In this document: positions 9,327 through 17,790 of the stretch, in pieces | Position numbering within the stretch: the first letter of the stretch is position 1 | Layout: every line of letters starts with the position of its first letter | Assembly (NCBI RefSeq): GCF_001679005.1 | Contig: NZ_LXTW01000012.1 | Coordinates: forward strand, 143,116 to 207,115 | Source of the DNA: Moraxella nonliquefaciens | Lineage (GTDB): Bacteria > Pseudomonadota > Gammaproteobacteria > Pseudomonadales > Moraxellaceae | Length of the DNA stretch: 64,000 bases | Direction: 5' to 3' | Translations under genes and position numbers: made by a program | The notes under the pieces: model-generated | The model's database searches: none | Told to the model about the DNA's origin: nothing | Seen by the model: the letters and a program-made list of their open reading frames with translations, nothing else

Positions 9327-9905
9327 ATGCAAAACCACAAACCTGACATTCGTCAAGCAAACCCTTGCCCGCCTTGTCCTGATACCGCCACGGCTTGGGA
9401 GAGGGCGATTTATTGGCTTGGGCTTGGGCTTGGCACAGGTTTGCCTAAAAAAGCCCCCGGCACTTGGGGGACAGTGGGCGGGCTTATGATTGCTTTACCC
9501 ATGCTTTTGTTGGGATTTTGGGGATTTTTGGCGGTTGTGGTGGTTGGCTGTTTGGTTGGCAGTTATGTGTGTGGCAAAACCTCAAAGCTGATGGGCGTAC
9601 ACGATGACCCGCACATTGTCTTTGATGAATGGGTGGGCATGTGGATTTCGCTTTTGCCAAGTGTGTGGTTGCTTGCTCAAACACAAGATACAGCTGAAAC
9701 TGGCTTAGAGTATTACCACCCAAGCACTGCGTTATTATTCATTGTCCCTTTTGTTTTATTTCGCTTTTTTGATATCATGAAGCCCCCTCCGATTAAATGG
9801 GTGGATAAAAATGTCTCTGGCGGATTTGGGATATTGATTGATGATGTGTTGGCAGGGGTGATGGCGGTGATGGTATTTGTGGTGGTTATGCTATTTTTAA
9901 AATAG
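9327..9905 (+). CDS. pgpA: Phosphatidylglycerophosphatase A
   Basis: Inner-membrane phosphatase that converts phosphatidylglycerophosphate to phosphatidylglycerol. The conserved motif PGTWGT is near residue 45. DPHIVFDEWVGMW near 94 carries the acidic residues thought to be catalytic, and the C-terminal DIMKPPPIKWVD and GGFGILIDDVLAGV are PgpA signatures. Three to four hydrophobic segments are visible. Its place after thiL (nusB-thiL-x-pgpA) is the widespread gammaproteobacterial order, here with one extra gene inserted. Confidence 0.95.
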   Translation: MQNHKPDIRQANPCPPCPDTATAWERAIYWLGLGLGTGLPKKAPGTWGTVGGLMIALPMLLLGFWGFLAVVVVGCLVGSYVCGKTSKLMGVHDDPHIVFDEWVGMWISLLPSVWLLAQTQDTAETGLEYYHPSTALLFIVPFVLFRFFDIMKPPPIKWVDKNVSGGFGILIDDVLAGVMAVMVFVVVMLFLK

Positions 9906-10077
9906 GGGATGAATGACATCAATCATCATTGGCATTGATATGATGATTTGTAAATTTGTAAAAGAGTTTTTGGTAATCACCCCATAAAATGCCCTATTTA
10001 TTGCCTTTGTCAACTCTGTATGTCAATTTATTGGCACAACAATTTATCATTTTAATTTGTTAATATCAGGAGATATC

Positions 10078-11442
10078 GTGTTAAACATCGTCATTTTGGC
10101 AGGTGGTAAAGGCACTCGCATGAAGTCTGCCAGACCCAAAGTATTGCAACTGTTGGCAGGTAAACCTTTATTGGCACACGTCTTGGCGGCTGCCAAACAA
10201 GTGAACAGCCAAAAGAACATTGTGGTTTATGGCTTTCTCGGTCAGCAGGTCAAGAGTGCATTTGCTCATGAGGATATTGAATGGGTGGAGCAGGCTGAAC
10301 AACTGGGCACAGGTCATGCTGTTGCCATGACCTTGCCTGTGTTGCCAATAGATGGTAAAAGTCTGATTTTATCAGGCGATGTACCGTTAATTGGTGTGGA
10401 TACTTTGCAAAAATTGGTAAAGAGCCAGAGCTCATTTGCCATGCTTACCATGGATTTGGAAAACCCATTTGGACTGGGGCGAATTATTCGCAAAAATAAT
10501 CGGGTGATTGCCATCGTAGAAGAAAAAGACGCAACCGATGCTCAAAAAGAAATTAAGGAGATTAATAGTGGTGTCTATTGTATTTGCAATAAAATCTTAC
10601 ATAAATATTTAAATAACCTTAATAATAACAATGCCCAAGGTGAGTATTATCTCACTGATATTGTTAAAATGGCAGTTGATGATGGGATTGATATTGATAC
10701 AGTGTCACCAGCTTTTGAATTTGAGATTGAAGGGGTCAATGACCGTATGCAACTTGCCAAATTAGAACGTGCCTGGCAGTATCATCAAGCCCAAATGCTG
10801 ATGAAACAAGGTGTGCATATCATTGACCCAAGTCGTTTTGATTTGCGTGGCACGCTGACGGTGGGGCAAGATGTGCAAATTGATATTAATGTGGTTTTTG
10901 AGGGTGATTGTCAAATTGGTGATGATGTCCAAATCGGTGCAGGCTCGGTGATTAAAAATACAACCATTGCAAGTGGTACGGTGATTGAACCTTATAGTGT
11001 TTTTAATGATGCAGTGGTTGGTAAAAATAACCAAATTGGGCCTTTTGCCAGATTACGCCCAAAAACAGTAACGGCGGATGATGTGCATATTGGTAATTTT
11101 GTGGAGCTTAAAAACACACAAATGGCAACAGGAGCAAAGGCTAATCATTTGGCATATTTGGGCGACAGCACCATCGGAGAAAAAACCAATATCGGAGCAG
11201 GTACGATTACCGCCAATTATGATGGCGTGAATAAATTTAGGACAGTGATAGGCGATGAGGTGCGTGTCGGTTCAAATGCGGTACTGGTCGCCCCTGTTCA
11301 TGTCGGTCATAAAGCAACCATCGGAGCAGGTTCGGTGATTACCAAAGATTGTGAAGATGATAAATTGGTAATCGCTCGTGGCAGGCAAGTTGTCATTGAA
11401 AATTGGGTCAGACCTGAAAAGCCCAAAAAAGTGCCAAAGTAA
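10078..11442 (+). CDS. glmU: Bifunctional UDP-N-acetylglucosamine pyrophosphorylase / glucosamine-1-phosphate N-acetyltransferase
   Basis: Makes UDP-GlcNAc for peptidoglycan and lipopolysaccharide in two steps. The N-terminal uridylyltransferase has LAGGKGTRMKSARPK near residue 7. The C-terminal left-handed beta-helix acetyltransferase has repeats such as IGPFARLRP and IGAGTITANYDGV. The start is GTG 10078, with AGGAG at 10068-10072 and a 5-base spacer; this gives about 454 residues, the usual length. An upstream TTG in the same frame has no ribosome site. A hairpin terminator follows at 11461. Confidence 0.96.
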   Translation: MLNIVILAGGKGTRMKSARPKVLQLLAGKPLLAHVLAAAKQVNSQKNIVVYGFLGQQVKSAFAHEDIEWVEQAEQLGTGHAVAMTLPVLPIDGKSLILSGDVPLIGVDTLQKLVKSQSSFAMLTMDLENPFGLGRIIRKNNRVIAIVEEKDATDAQKEIKEINSGVYCICNKILHKYLNNLNNNNAQGEYYLTDIVKMAVDDGIDIDTVSPAFEFEIEGVNDRMQLAKLERAWQYHQAQMLMKQGVHIIDPSRFDLRGTLTVGQDVQIDINVVFEGDCQIGDDVQIGAGSVIKNTTIASGTVIEPYSVFNDAVVGKNNQIGPFARLRPKTVTADDVHIGNFVELKNTQMATGAKANHLAYLGDSTIGEKTNIGAGTITANYDGVNKFRTVIGDEVRVGSNAVLVAPVHVGHKATIGAGSVITKDCEDDKLVIARGRQVVIENWVRPEKPKKVPK

Positions 11443-11460
11443 CACAGCGAAACAAATACA

Positions 11461-11496
11461 ACCGAACATGACCCATCAAAGCCATGTTCGGTTTTA
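11461..11496. terminator. Bidirectional terminator between glmU and mrcA
   Basis: ACCGAACATG (11461-11470) and CATGTTCGGT (11483-11492) form a perfect 10-base stem with a 12-base loop and a TTTTA tail. It lies between two converging genes and can serve both. Confidence 0.75.
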
Positions 11497-14208
11497 TTGC
11501 TCGCCAGTGGGTTTGTTCTTATTTTCAAAGATAATCTCATCGCCTGAACTCTCAGCAATGTCCTCGCCTAAGAGTTCATCACTAAGGGCTTTTTCTGCTT
11601 CTTGTGCCAAATGCTCTTTTTTTGCTTCATCTTGCATCTCTTCTATGGCAGCAGCTTCATTGTCATCGGTGATGCTGATGACTCTTTGTTCGCTTTTTTT
11701 GCTCTTGGCGATATTGGTATCATTCACCCAATTGATGGGCTCATCTCTTAGCTGATATTTCATAAAATCAATCCAAATGGGCATGGCAAGTGTACCACCA
11801 AAAGCACCAGAGCCGAGCGATGCTGGTTCATCATAGCCTAGCCAAACCACTGCCACATGATGACGCTGAATGCCAGCAAACCACACATCTTTGGCTTGGT
11901 TGGTTGTGCCAGTTTTGCCACCTAAGTCAGAGCGGAAATTGCCCTTTCTGCCAGTACCACTTGTCATCACACCTTTTAGCATGCCACTCATGTGATTGGT
12001 TGTACGTACCGATAGGATACGTGGGGCTTGCTCTGATATGCCATACTGGATGGCTTGTTTGGGGTTTAGACGGTCAAAGATGGGGGCGGCATCCAAAGTT
12101 GGGTATTTGTGATGATGGTCATTTTGGCGTGCTTCTAGCTCTTTTTTACCAGCATTGAGACGAGTGATCATCTCTTTGATGCGGTCAATATTCTTTGGTA
12201 AATCCTGTTCTTTTTTTCTGTCTTTGTTATTGGTTTTATCATCTGTATCTTGGGCTGATGTGTCGTTTTTTGTATGACCAAAACCGTCCAGTAGGCGAGT
12301 GTTTACTTTGCTTAGTTCTTTGTTAAAGCAGGAAGCACAGGCCTGGGCAGGGTTGGCCTGAAAGATGGTTTCATTATGAAAATTATAAATGCGTTCAATG
12401 ATATAAGGCTGAATGCGATGACCACCGTTGGCAAAAGTGGCATAAGCGGTTGCCATTTGTAAGGGCGTGGCATCAGTTGCCCCCAGTGCCAATGCCAAAG
12501 ATTGTGGCAGGCGATTTTTTTCTAATCCAAGATAAGATAACATCTCACGAGTAGGTTCAACACCTGCTTTTTGCATCATGCGAATGGAGGGCAGGTTTAG
12601 TGAGCGTGCTAAGGCATTGGAGATGGGGACGGCACCACCCACGCCACCGCCAGCGTTTTTGGGTCGCCAGTTGCCAATGATGATGGGGGCATTTGAGATT
12701 ATGTCATTGGGGCTAAGTTTGGGGTTGTTTTCAAAAGCGGCGGCATAGACCAAAGGTTTGATGATAGAACCCGGTTGGCGATAACCCTGGGTGGCACGGT
12801 TGAATTTACTTTGGTTAAAATGAAAGCCACCAACCACTGCTTCTAAGGCACCATTTTGGGGATTGATTGCTACCAATGCCCCTTGGGTGCGTGGTGGCTG
12901 AGTTACATACCAGCTGTTACCTTGCTTACTTACTCTGATGATGTTGCCCACTTCAATGGCAGGTTTTAGCTCTTTGCGACTGCCAGCAACCAAATTGGTG
13001 CCAAAGCCACGACGTTTGCCCCCAACTTTGTTGTCAGCATAGTGCATGTTCATGATGACACGCACCGTCTCGCCTGATTGGAGTTTGGCTTGGATTTGAC
13101 CACTTTTAACCGCCACAACTTTGGCAGGTAGCATGTCATCAAAACGCTCACCATCCCTAAACGTAAAGGGCTTAAAGTTTGCCAAATCACCTGTCAATGC
13201 TTCAACGCCACGATAAGTAGTATTGGCATAAGCATTGTGATGATAAGTGCCATTTAACACAGATTGCCTTGCTTTTAATTGGTCAGCACTGTCAATGGTC
13301 AGCTGCACTCGCCAACCGCTGTCCATGACCTGCCTGCCATAGCGTTCAACAAGGGCAGAACGTGCCATCTCAGCGATATAAGGCAAATTGACATCTAACC
13401 GTTCTTGGTACATGTTTAGTCCAATATCAGCGGCAAGTGCTTCATCATATTGTGCTTTGGTGATATAATTTTCGGCAAACATACGTCCAATAATCCAATT
13501 ACGTCGCTCTAAGGCACGTTTAGGATTGATGACGGGGTTAAAATCGGATGGGGCTTTGGGTAGGCCTGCCAACATTGCCATCTCAGCTATGGTCAAATTA
13601 TCCAAAGATTTGCTATAATAACGTTTGGCAGCAGCACGAATCCCATAAGCCCCTTGACCTAAGTAAATCTTATTGACATACAAGGTCATGATTTCTTGTT
13701 TATTGAGCTGGCTTTCTATTTTGCGTGCGATGAACAGTTCATTGAGTTTGCGTTCAAAGGTCTGCTCGGGGCTTAGAAAGTAGTTTTTGGCGACTTGTTG
13801 GGTGATGCTAGAACCGCCCGTTTGTCCATCCGTGGTTGATATCATCTCGGTAATGGCACGTCCAAGCCCCTTAACGCTAATGCCAGTATGTTCAAAAAAG
13901 GTATCATCTTCTGCTGCCAAAAACGCTTGAATCATCGTCTCAGGAATGTCTTCATATGCCACAGGCAATGAATATCTGTTGCCATATTGTCCGATGAGTT
14001 TGTTGTCTGCGGTATAGATTTGCAAGGGCATCTCTTGGGGCATGGTTTTTAATTCTTTGATGTTTGGTAAGCTCGGTTCTAGATACATTGCCATGCCATA
14101 AAAGCCAATTGGAAAAGTTAGCACCAAGATTAAAATCAGTGCAAAAATTGCCAAAATTAGATTTTTTAGGTAAGAAATCAGACGAACGGCAGAATTTTTT
14201 TGAGACAT
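11494..14208 (-). CDS. mrcA: Penicillin-binding protein 1A (bifunctional transglycosylase/transpeptidase)
   Basis: Class A PBP that polymerises and cross-links peptidoglycan. A short cytoplasmic tail precedes one membrane anchor (about 12-36). The GT51 domain has the EDDTFFEHTGIS motif near residue 97 and GGSSITQQ near 130. The transpeptidase domain has the nucleophile motif GSIIK near 478 and KTGTTN near 770. There is an OB-like insert between them and a charged, low-complexity insert near 640-700 before the KTG box. At 904 residues it is long for PBP1a, mostly because of that insert and an acidic tail. Its divergent position before pilM is the conserved gammaproteobacterial context. Confidence 0.95.
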   Translation of the reverse strand: MSQKNSAVRLISYLKNLILAIFALILILVLTFPIGFYGMAMYLEPSLPNIKELKTMPQEMPLQIYTADNKLIGQYGNRYSLPVAYEDIPETMIQAFLAAEDDTFFEHTGISVKGLGRAITEMISTTDGQTGGSSITQQVAKNYFLSPEQTFERKLNELFIARKIESQLNKQEIMTLYVNKIYLGQGAYGIRAAAKRYYSKSLDNLTIAEMAMLAGLPKAPSDFNPVINPKRALERRNWIIGRMFAENYITKAQYDEALAADIGLNMYQERLDVNLPYIAEMARSALVERYGRQVMDSGWRVQLTIDSADQLKARQSVLNGTYHHNAYANTTYRGVEALTGDLANFKPFTFRDGERFDDMLPAKVVAVKSGQIQAKLQSGETVRVIMNMHYADNKVGGKRRGFGTNLVAGSRKELKPAIEVGNIIRVSKQGNSWYVTQPPRTQGALVAINPQNGALEAVVGGFHFNQSKFNRATQGYRQPGSIIKPLVYAAAFENNPKLSPNDIISNAPIIIGNWRPKNAGGGVGGAVPISNALARSLNLPSIRMMQKAGVEPTREMLSYLGLEKNRLPQSLALALGATDATPLQMATAYATFANGGHRIQPYIIERIYNFHNETIFQANPAQACASCFNKELSKVNTRLLDGFGHTKNDTSAQDTDDKTNNKDRKKEQDLPKNIDRIKEMITRLNAGKKELEARQNDHHHKYPTLDAAPIFDRLNPKQAIQYGISEQAPRILSVRTTNHMSGMLKGVMTSGTGRKGNFRSDLGGKTGTTNQAKDVWFAGIQRHHVAVVWLGYDEPASLGSGAFGGTLAMPIWIDFMKYQLRDEPINWVNDTNIAKSKKSEQRVISITDDNEAAAIEEMQDEAKKEHLAQEAEKALSDELLGEDIAESSGDEIIFENKNKPTGEQ

Positions 14209-14393
14209 AGCGTTTTTAGGTGGTTAAAATTGTTGTCAAAATGTTGTATCATATTCTTTATGTAAAGAATGCGTTACAAAGCATGTTAATTTTGAAAAAA
14301 TCATGTTAAAATTACCGCTAAGTATAGCAGATTTCCGACGAAACTGGTAAATAAAACTGTGAAGTTGGTATCTTGATATAAAACAGTAACGTG

Positions 14394-14421
14394 TTGTACT
14401 TTTAAAGGCCACTATTATAAC
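14394..14421 (+). promoter_or_regulatory. Candidate sigma-70 promoter of the pilMNOPQ operon
   Basis: TTGTAC (14394-14399) and TATAAC (14416-14421) are separated by 16 bases, about 60 bases before the pilM start. Assigned by pattern only. Confidence 0.5.
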
Positions 14422-14483
14422 TGAAACAATGCTGTTTTTGTTTTGTTCAGTTGGCATCAAAATATAATATAAGGATAAAGTCT

Positions 14484-15542
14484 GTGAGACTATCTTTTTC
14501 TCCTAAGGGTCGGCATCTTATCGGCTTAGATGTCAGTACCACTTCTGTGAAACTTGTTGAGCTGACAAAGCAACAAGCAAGACTTCATTTGAAGTCTTAC
14601 GGCGTTGAGCCATTAGAGCCGGGTTGGGTTGTTGATAAAAATATTGTCAATAGCGAAGAAGTGGGTGAGGCCATCGCTCGTTTGGTGCGTCGCTCTGGTG
14701 CTGGTGCCAAAGATGCAGCAACGGCGGTATCAGGCTCAGCGGTCATCACCAAGGTTATTGACATGGAAGCAAACATGTCTGATGCTGACCGTGAAGCACA
14801 AATTAAGCTAGATGCAGAGCAGTACATTCCATATCCACTCTCAGAGGTGAATATGGATTTTGAAGTATTAGGACCATCCATAACCAACCCTGATTTGGTT
14901 CGGGTATTGCTTGCTGCTTCTCGTTCTGAGAATGTAGAACAACGTGTTGAAACGCTTTTGATGGGTGGATTGACAACCAAGGTAATGGACATTGAGTCTC
15001 ATGCCATTGAGCGTGTCTTTGGTCTGATGGTGGATAATCTACCTAATGAGCCACAGGTGGTGGCACTCATTGACCTAGGACATAAGCAGTCTACGCTATA
15101 TATCGCCAAAGATGGAGAATTCATCTATAACCGTGAACAAAGTTTTGGCGGGGCTCAGCTGACCGAAGAGATTCAAGCACGTTATAGCATTCCTTATCAT
15201 GATGCTACCATCGGTAAGCATGAACATACTTTGCCTACTGATTATCATGAGGGTGTGCTGATGCCTTTTATGGAAAATATCGTCCAGCAAATCAGCCGTT
15301 CATTGCAGTTTTATTTTTCATCCAGCGAATATAACAATGTTGATCACATCATTTTATGTGGTGGCACCTCTACATTACCAGGTCTGGCACAGATGGTACA
15401 AGAACGTGTTGGAGGTATGGTGTCTGTGGCAAATCCTTTTGAGGGCATGTCTATTGATTCACGCATTGACACTGCCATGCTCCAAAAAGATGCACCAAGC
15501 CTGATGGCGGCATGTGGTTTGGCTTTAAGAGGGTTTGACTGA
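14484..15542 (+). CDS. pilM: Type IV pilus assembly protein PilM
   Basis: Actin-like cytoplasmic ATPase that binds the N-terminus of PilN and couples the pilus motor to the periplasmic alignment complex. The nucleotide-fold motifs are visible: LIGLDVSTTSVKLVEL near the start, VVALIDLGHKQSTLYI near residue 205 and IILCGGTSTLPGL near 300. The start is GTG 14484, with AAGGA at 14471-14475; a TTG in frame at 14451 lacks a site. First gene of pilMNOPQ; its stop overlaps the next start as TGATG. Confidence 0.95.
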   Translation: MRLSFSPKGRHLIGLDVSTTSVKLVELTKQQARLHLKSYGVEPLEPGWVVDKNIVNSEEVGEAIARLVRRSGAGAKDAATAVSGSAVITKVIDMEANMSDADREAQIKLDAEQYIPYPLSEVNMDFEVLGPSITNPDLVRVLLAASRSENVEQRVETLLMGGLTTKVMDIESHAIERVFGLMVDNLPNEPQVVALIDLGHKQSTLYIAKDGEFIYNREQSFGGAQLTEEIQARYSIPYHDATIGKHEHTLPTDYHEGVLMPFMENIVQQISRSLQFYFSSSEYNNVDHIILCGGTSTLPGLAQMVQERVGGMVSVANPFEGMSIDSRIDTAMLQKDAPSLMAACGLALRGFD

Positions 15543-16420
15543 TGGCACGTATTAACTTATTACCTTGGCGTAAAGAGCAGCGTGAACTTAGAAATAAAGA
15601 GTTTAATCTCTTGCTAATCGCTACCGCTGGACTTGCCATTTTGGCAACGATTTTGATTTTGTCTCTTTTGAGTAGGGAATTGACCAATCAACAAAATGCC
15701 AATCAACGTATCGAGGATGCTAATGCACAGCTTGATGTTGCTCTAAAATCTATTGAAGATTTGGATGCCCAACGTGAGCAGATGCTATCTCAGATGAAAG
15801 TCATTCAAGATTTGCAAGGTCGTCGCTCGGTGCCTGTGCGTGTGTGGGATAACATTGCTCGTGCGGTTCCAAAAGATACCATGTATTTGGTTAGCATAAA
15901 GCGTGAAGGCGATGTGATTACATTATCAGGTTTTGCTGCCAATCCCAACATTGTGGCAAATTTGGTACGTAACCTAAATGCCAGTGAATGGTTGGATGGT
16001 TCGGCGGTGGTGAGCATTAAGAGTAAAATTGAAGCTTATCAAAATACACCCTCTCAACAGGTGGCCAGTGCAGGCGTGCGTTCCATCTACCCTGAGGAGA
16101 GTTATGTAGAATTTGTGGTAACTACTAATATTCATTACCAAGACACCAAAGATGAACCTGATGATGCAACTGATGAAAACGTTACTCTGCCCCCCACTAT
16201 TGTGGACGGTGAAGGCATGAGCAATCAAGAATTGCCCGAAGTACCAACCATTGGTATTGATAACGCCCCAGGTCAAACACCTTCAACCACAAGCGAGACA
16301 GCACCCACCCTTGAACCTGCTGATAGTGTGGCAGGGACAGACACAGCTGATACGCCTAACACCCAAAATGTACAACCTGCACCTACAAATGGCAGTACTC
16401 AGGTAGGAGGTCAATCATGA
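15542..16420 (+). CDS. pilN: Type IV pilus assembly protein PilN
   Basis: Inner-membrane component of the pilus alignment complex. The N-terminus has the PilM-binding ARINLLPWR motif at residues 2-10, then a transmembrane helix at about 23-45, a coiled coil, and a ferredoxin-like periplasmic domain (to about 200). At 292 residues it is longer than usual PilN (about 190-210). The extra C-terminal part, from about residue 205, is Thr/Pro/Asp-rich and probably unstructured. It overlaps pilO by ATGA, so coupled translation is likely. Confidence 0.94.
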   Translation: MARINLLPWRKEQRELRNKEFNLLLIATAGLAILATILILSLLSRELTNQQNANQRIEDANAQLDVALKSIEDLDAQREQMLSQMKVIQDLQGRRSVPVRVWDNIARAVPKDTMYLVSIKREGDVITLSGFAANPNIVANLVRNLNASEWLDGSAVVSIKSKIEAYQNTPSQQVASAGVRSIYPEESYVEFVVTTNIHYQDTKDEPDDATDENVTLPPTIVDGEGMSNQELPEVPTIGIDNAPGQTPSTTSETAPTLEPADSVAGTDTADTPNTQNVQPAPTNGSTQVGGQS

Positions 16421-17226
16421 AATCACCTTTTAAAAAACCCAAATCAGCAACCGATGCGACCGCTACCCCAGAAGAGAGTACCAACAAAAAAATCAAACTG
16501 GGTAAAGCAAATACATCAAAGCCAAAAGGTTTGGGTAAGTCTAAAATAAAAATCAAAGGTAAAAAAGTAGGTGCTAAGCCTAAAAAGCCCGCTTTTGATT
16601 CCAAAAAATTCATGGCCGAGGTCAATTCCTTAAATGCTCAAAACTACGGCTCTGCACCAATGCCAGTTAAGATTTTTATCTTAGTGATGTTGGTGGCATT
16701 CATTTTAGCACTTGCTTGGTTTGTATTGGTCTCTAAAAAACTTGATGAAATTAAAGCAACAGAGGCGCAGCAATCGGTTTTATTAGAACAGTATAGAGAA
16801 AAAGAATCCAAAGCTCGCCATCTACAAACTTATGAAGAGCAGGTAGAACAAATGAAAATTGATTTTGCTGACCTGTTAGCGCAGTTGCCTACTGACACCC
16901 GTGTGCCTGAATTGGTAGATGGTATTAATATGGTAGGTAGTGGCAGTGGGGTTCGTTTCCAAGACATTTCAGTGCAAGGTGAGGTTGAACAAGAGTTTTT
17001 CATTGAACAGCCGATCCAGATTATCGGTTTGGGCGATTACCATCAGTTTGGTTCATTTGTCAGTGGTATTGCAGCACTGCCACGAATCATTACCATGCAT
17101 GATTTTGAGATTAAAAATCCTCAGCCATCGCTTGATAGAATGCCTGAGTTACAATTAGTGTTGCAAACCAAAACTTACCGCTCCAAAGGTGTGGATGTAA
17201 ATGCAACAACCGAAGGAGAGCAATGA
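16417..17226 (+). CDS. pilO: Type IV pilus assembly protein PilO
   Basis: Inner-membrane partner of PilN in the alignment complex. A long Lys-rich cytoplasmic tail (about 1-70) precedes the membrane helix (about 84-104), a coiled coil with LLEQYREKESKARHLQTYEEQ in part, then a globular domain with LAQLPTDTRVPELVDGI near 152 and the GLGDYHQFGSFVSGIA motif near 205 characteristic of PilO. The basic tail is longer than in Pseudomonas. ATGA overlaps on both sides link it to pilN and pilP. Confidence 0.94.
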   Translation: MKSPFKKPKSATDATATPEESTNKKIKLGKANTSKPKGLGKSKIKIKGKKVGAKPKKPAFDSKKFMAEVNSLNAQNYGSAPMPVKIFILVMLVAFILALAWFVLVSKKLDEIKATEAQQSVLLEQYREKESKARHLQTYEEQVEQMKIDFADLLAQLPTDTRVPELVDGINMVGSGSGVRFQDISVQGEVEQEFFIEQPIQIIGLGDYHQFGSFVSGIAALPRIITMHDFEIKNPQPSLDRMPELQLVLQTKTYRSKGVDVNATTEGEQ

Positions 17227-17756
17227 TGATAAACAATTCTTCTAAGGTCGGTGTCAGTTTGTTGCTGGCGTTCCTATGGATGACAGGTTGTACTGATCGC
17301 ATCAGTGTTGCCGAGTCAGAAATGCAAGAAATTAGAAGTCAAGGTTCGCAAGCCATTGAACCGCCACCAGAGTTGCTCAAAATTGAAGATTTTACTTATG
17401 TTGCCAATGGCATATCAGACCCATTTGTGACACAAAGTTTGCGTAATCGCCAACAAAAAATTGAGCAGGCACCTTCGGTGAAGCCAGATGAGAATCGGAC
17501 AAAAGAACCGCTTGAATCTTATGAATTGGCTGAGCTTATCTATCGTGGCAAAGTAACCGCTCCCAATGGACAGGAATTTGGATTGATACAAACACCAAAT
17601 GGCATGGTTCATGATGTTCAAAAAAATAATTATTTGGGCAAAAACCATGGTCGTATCGCTGAGATTACAGCAACACAAATCAATCTCTTTGAGATTGTTA
17701 AAGATGTTGATGAGCAATACGTTGAAAAAACCACCTCGTTGGTGTCACCAAATTAA
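17223..17756 (+). CDS. pilP: Type IV pilus lipoprotein PilP
   Basis: Periplasmic lipoprotein joining PilNO to the secretin PilQ. The signal peptide ends in a lipobox WMTGC with the modified Cys at residue 22. A linker follows, then the beta-sandwich HR domain with LIYRGKVTAPNGQEFGLI near 100 and the conserved VQKNNYLGKNHGRI near 128. The length of 177 is normal. It overlaps pilO by 4 bases and is 34 bases before pilQ. Confidence 0.94.
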   Translation: MMINNSSKVGVSLLLAFLWMTGCTDRISVAESEMQEIRSQGSQAIEPPPELLKIEDFTYVANGISDPFVTQSLRNRQQKIEQAPSVKPDENRTKEPLESYELAELIYRGKVTAPNGQEFGLIQTPNGMVHDVQKNNYLGKNHGRIAEITATQINLFEIVKDVDEQYVEKTTSLVSPN

Positions 17757-17790
17757 TAGAGCCAACTAGATTTATTCTGAGGACAAAATA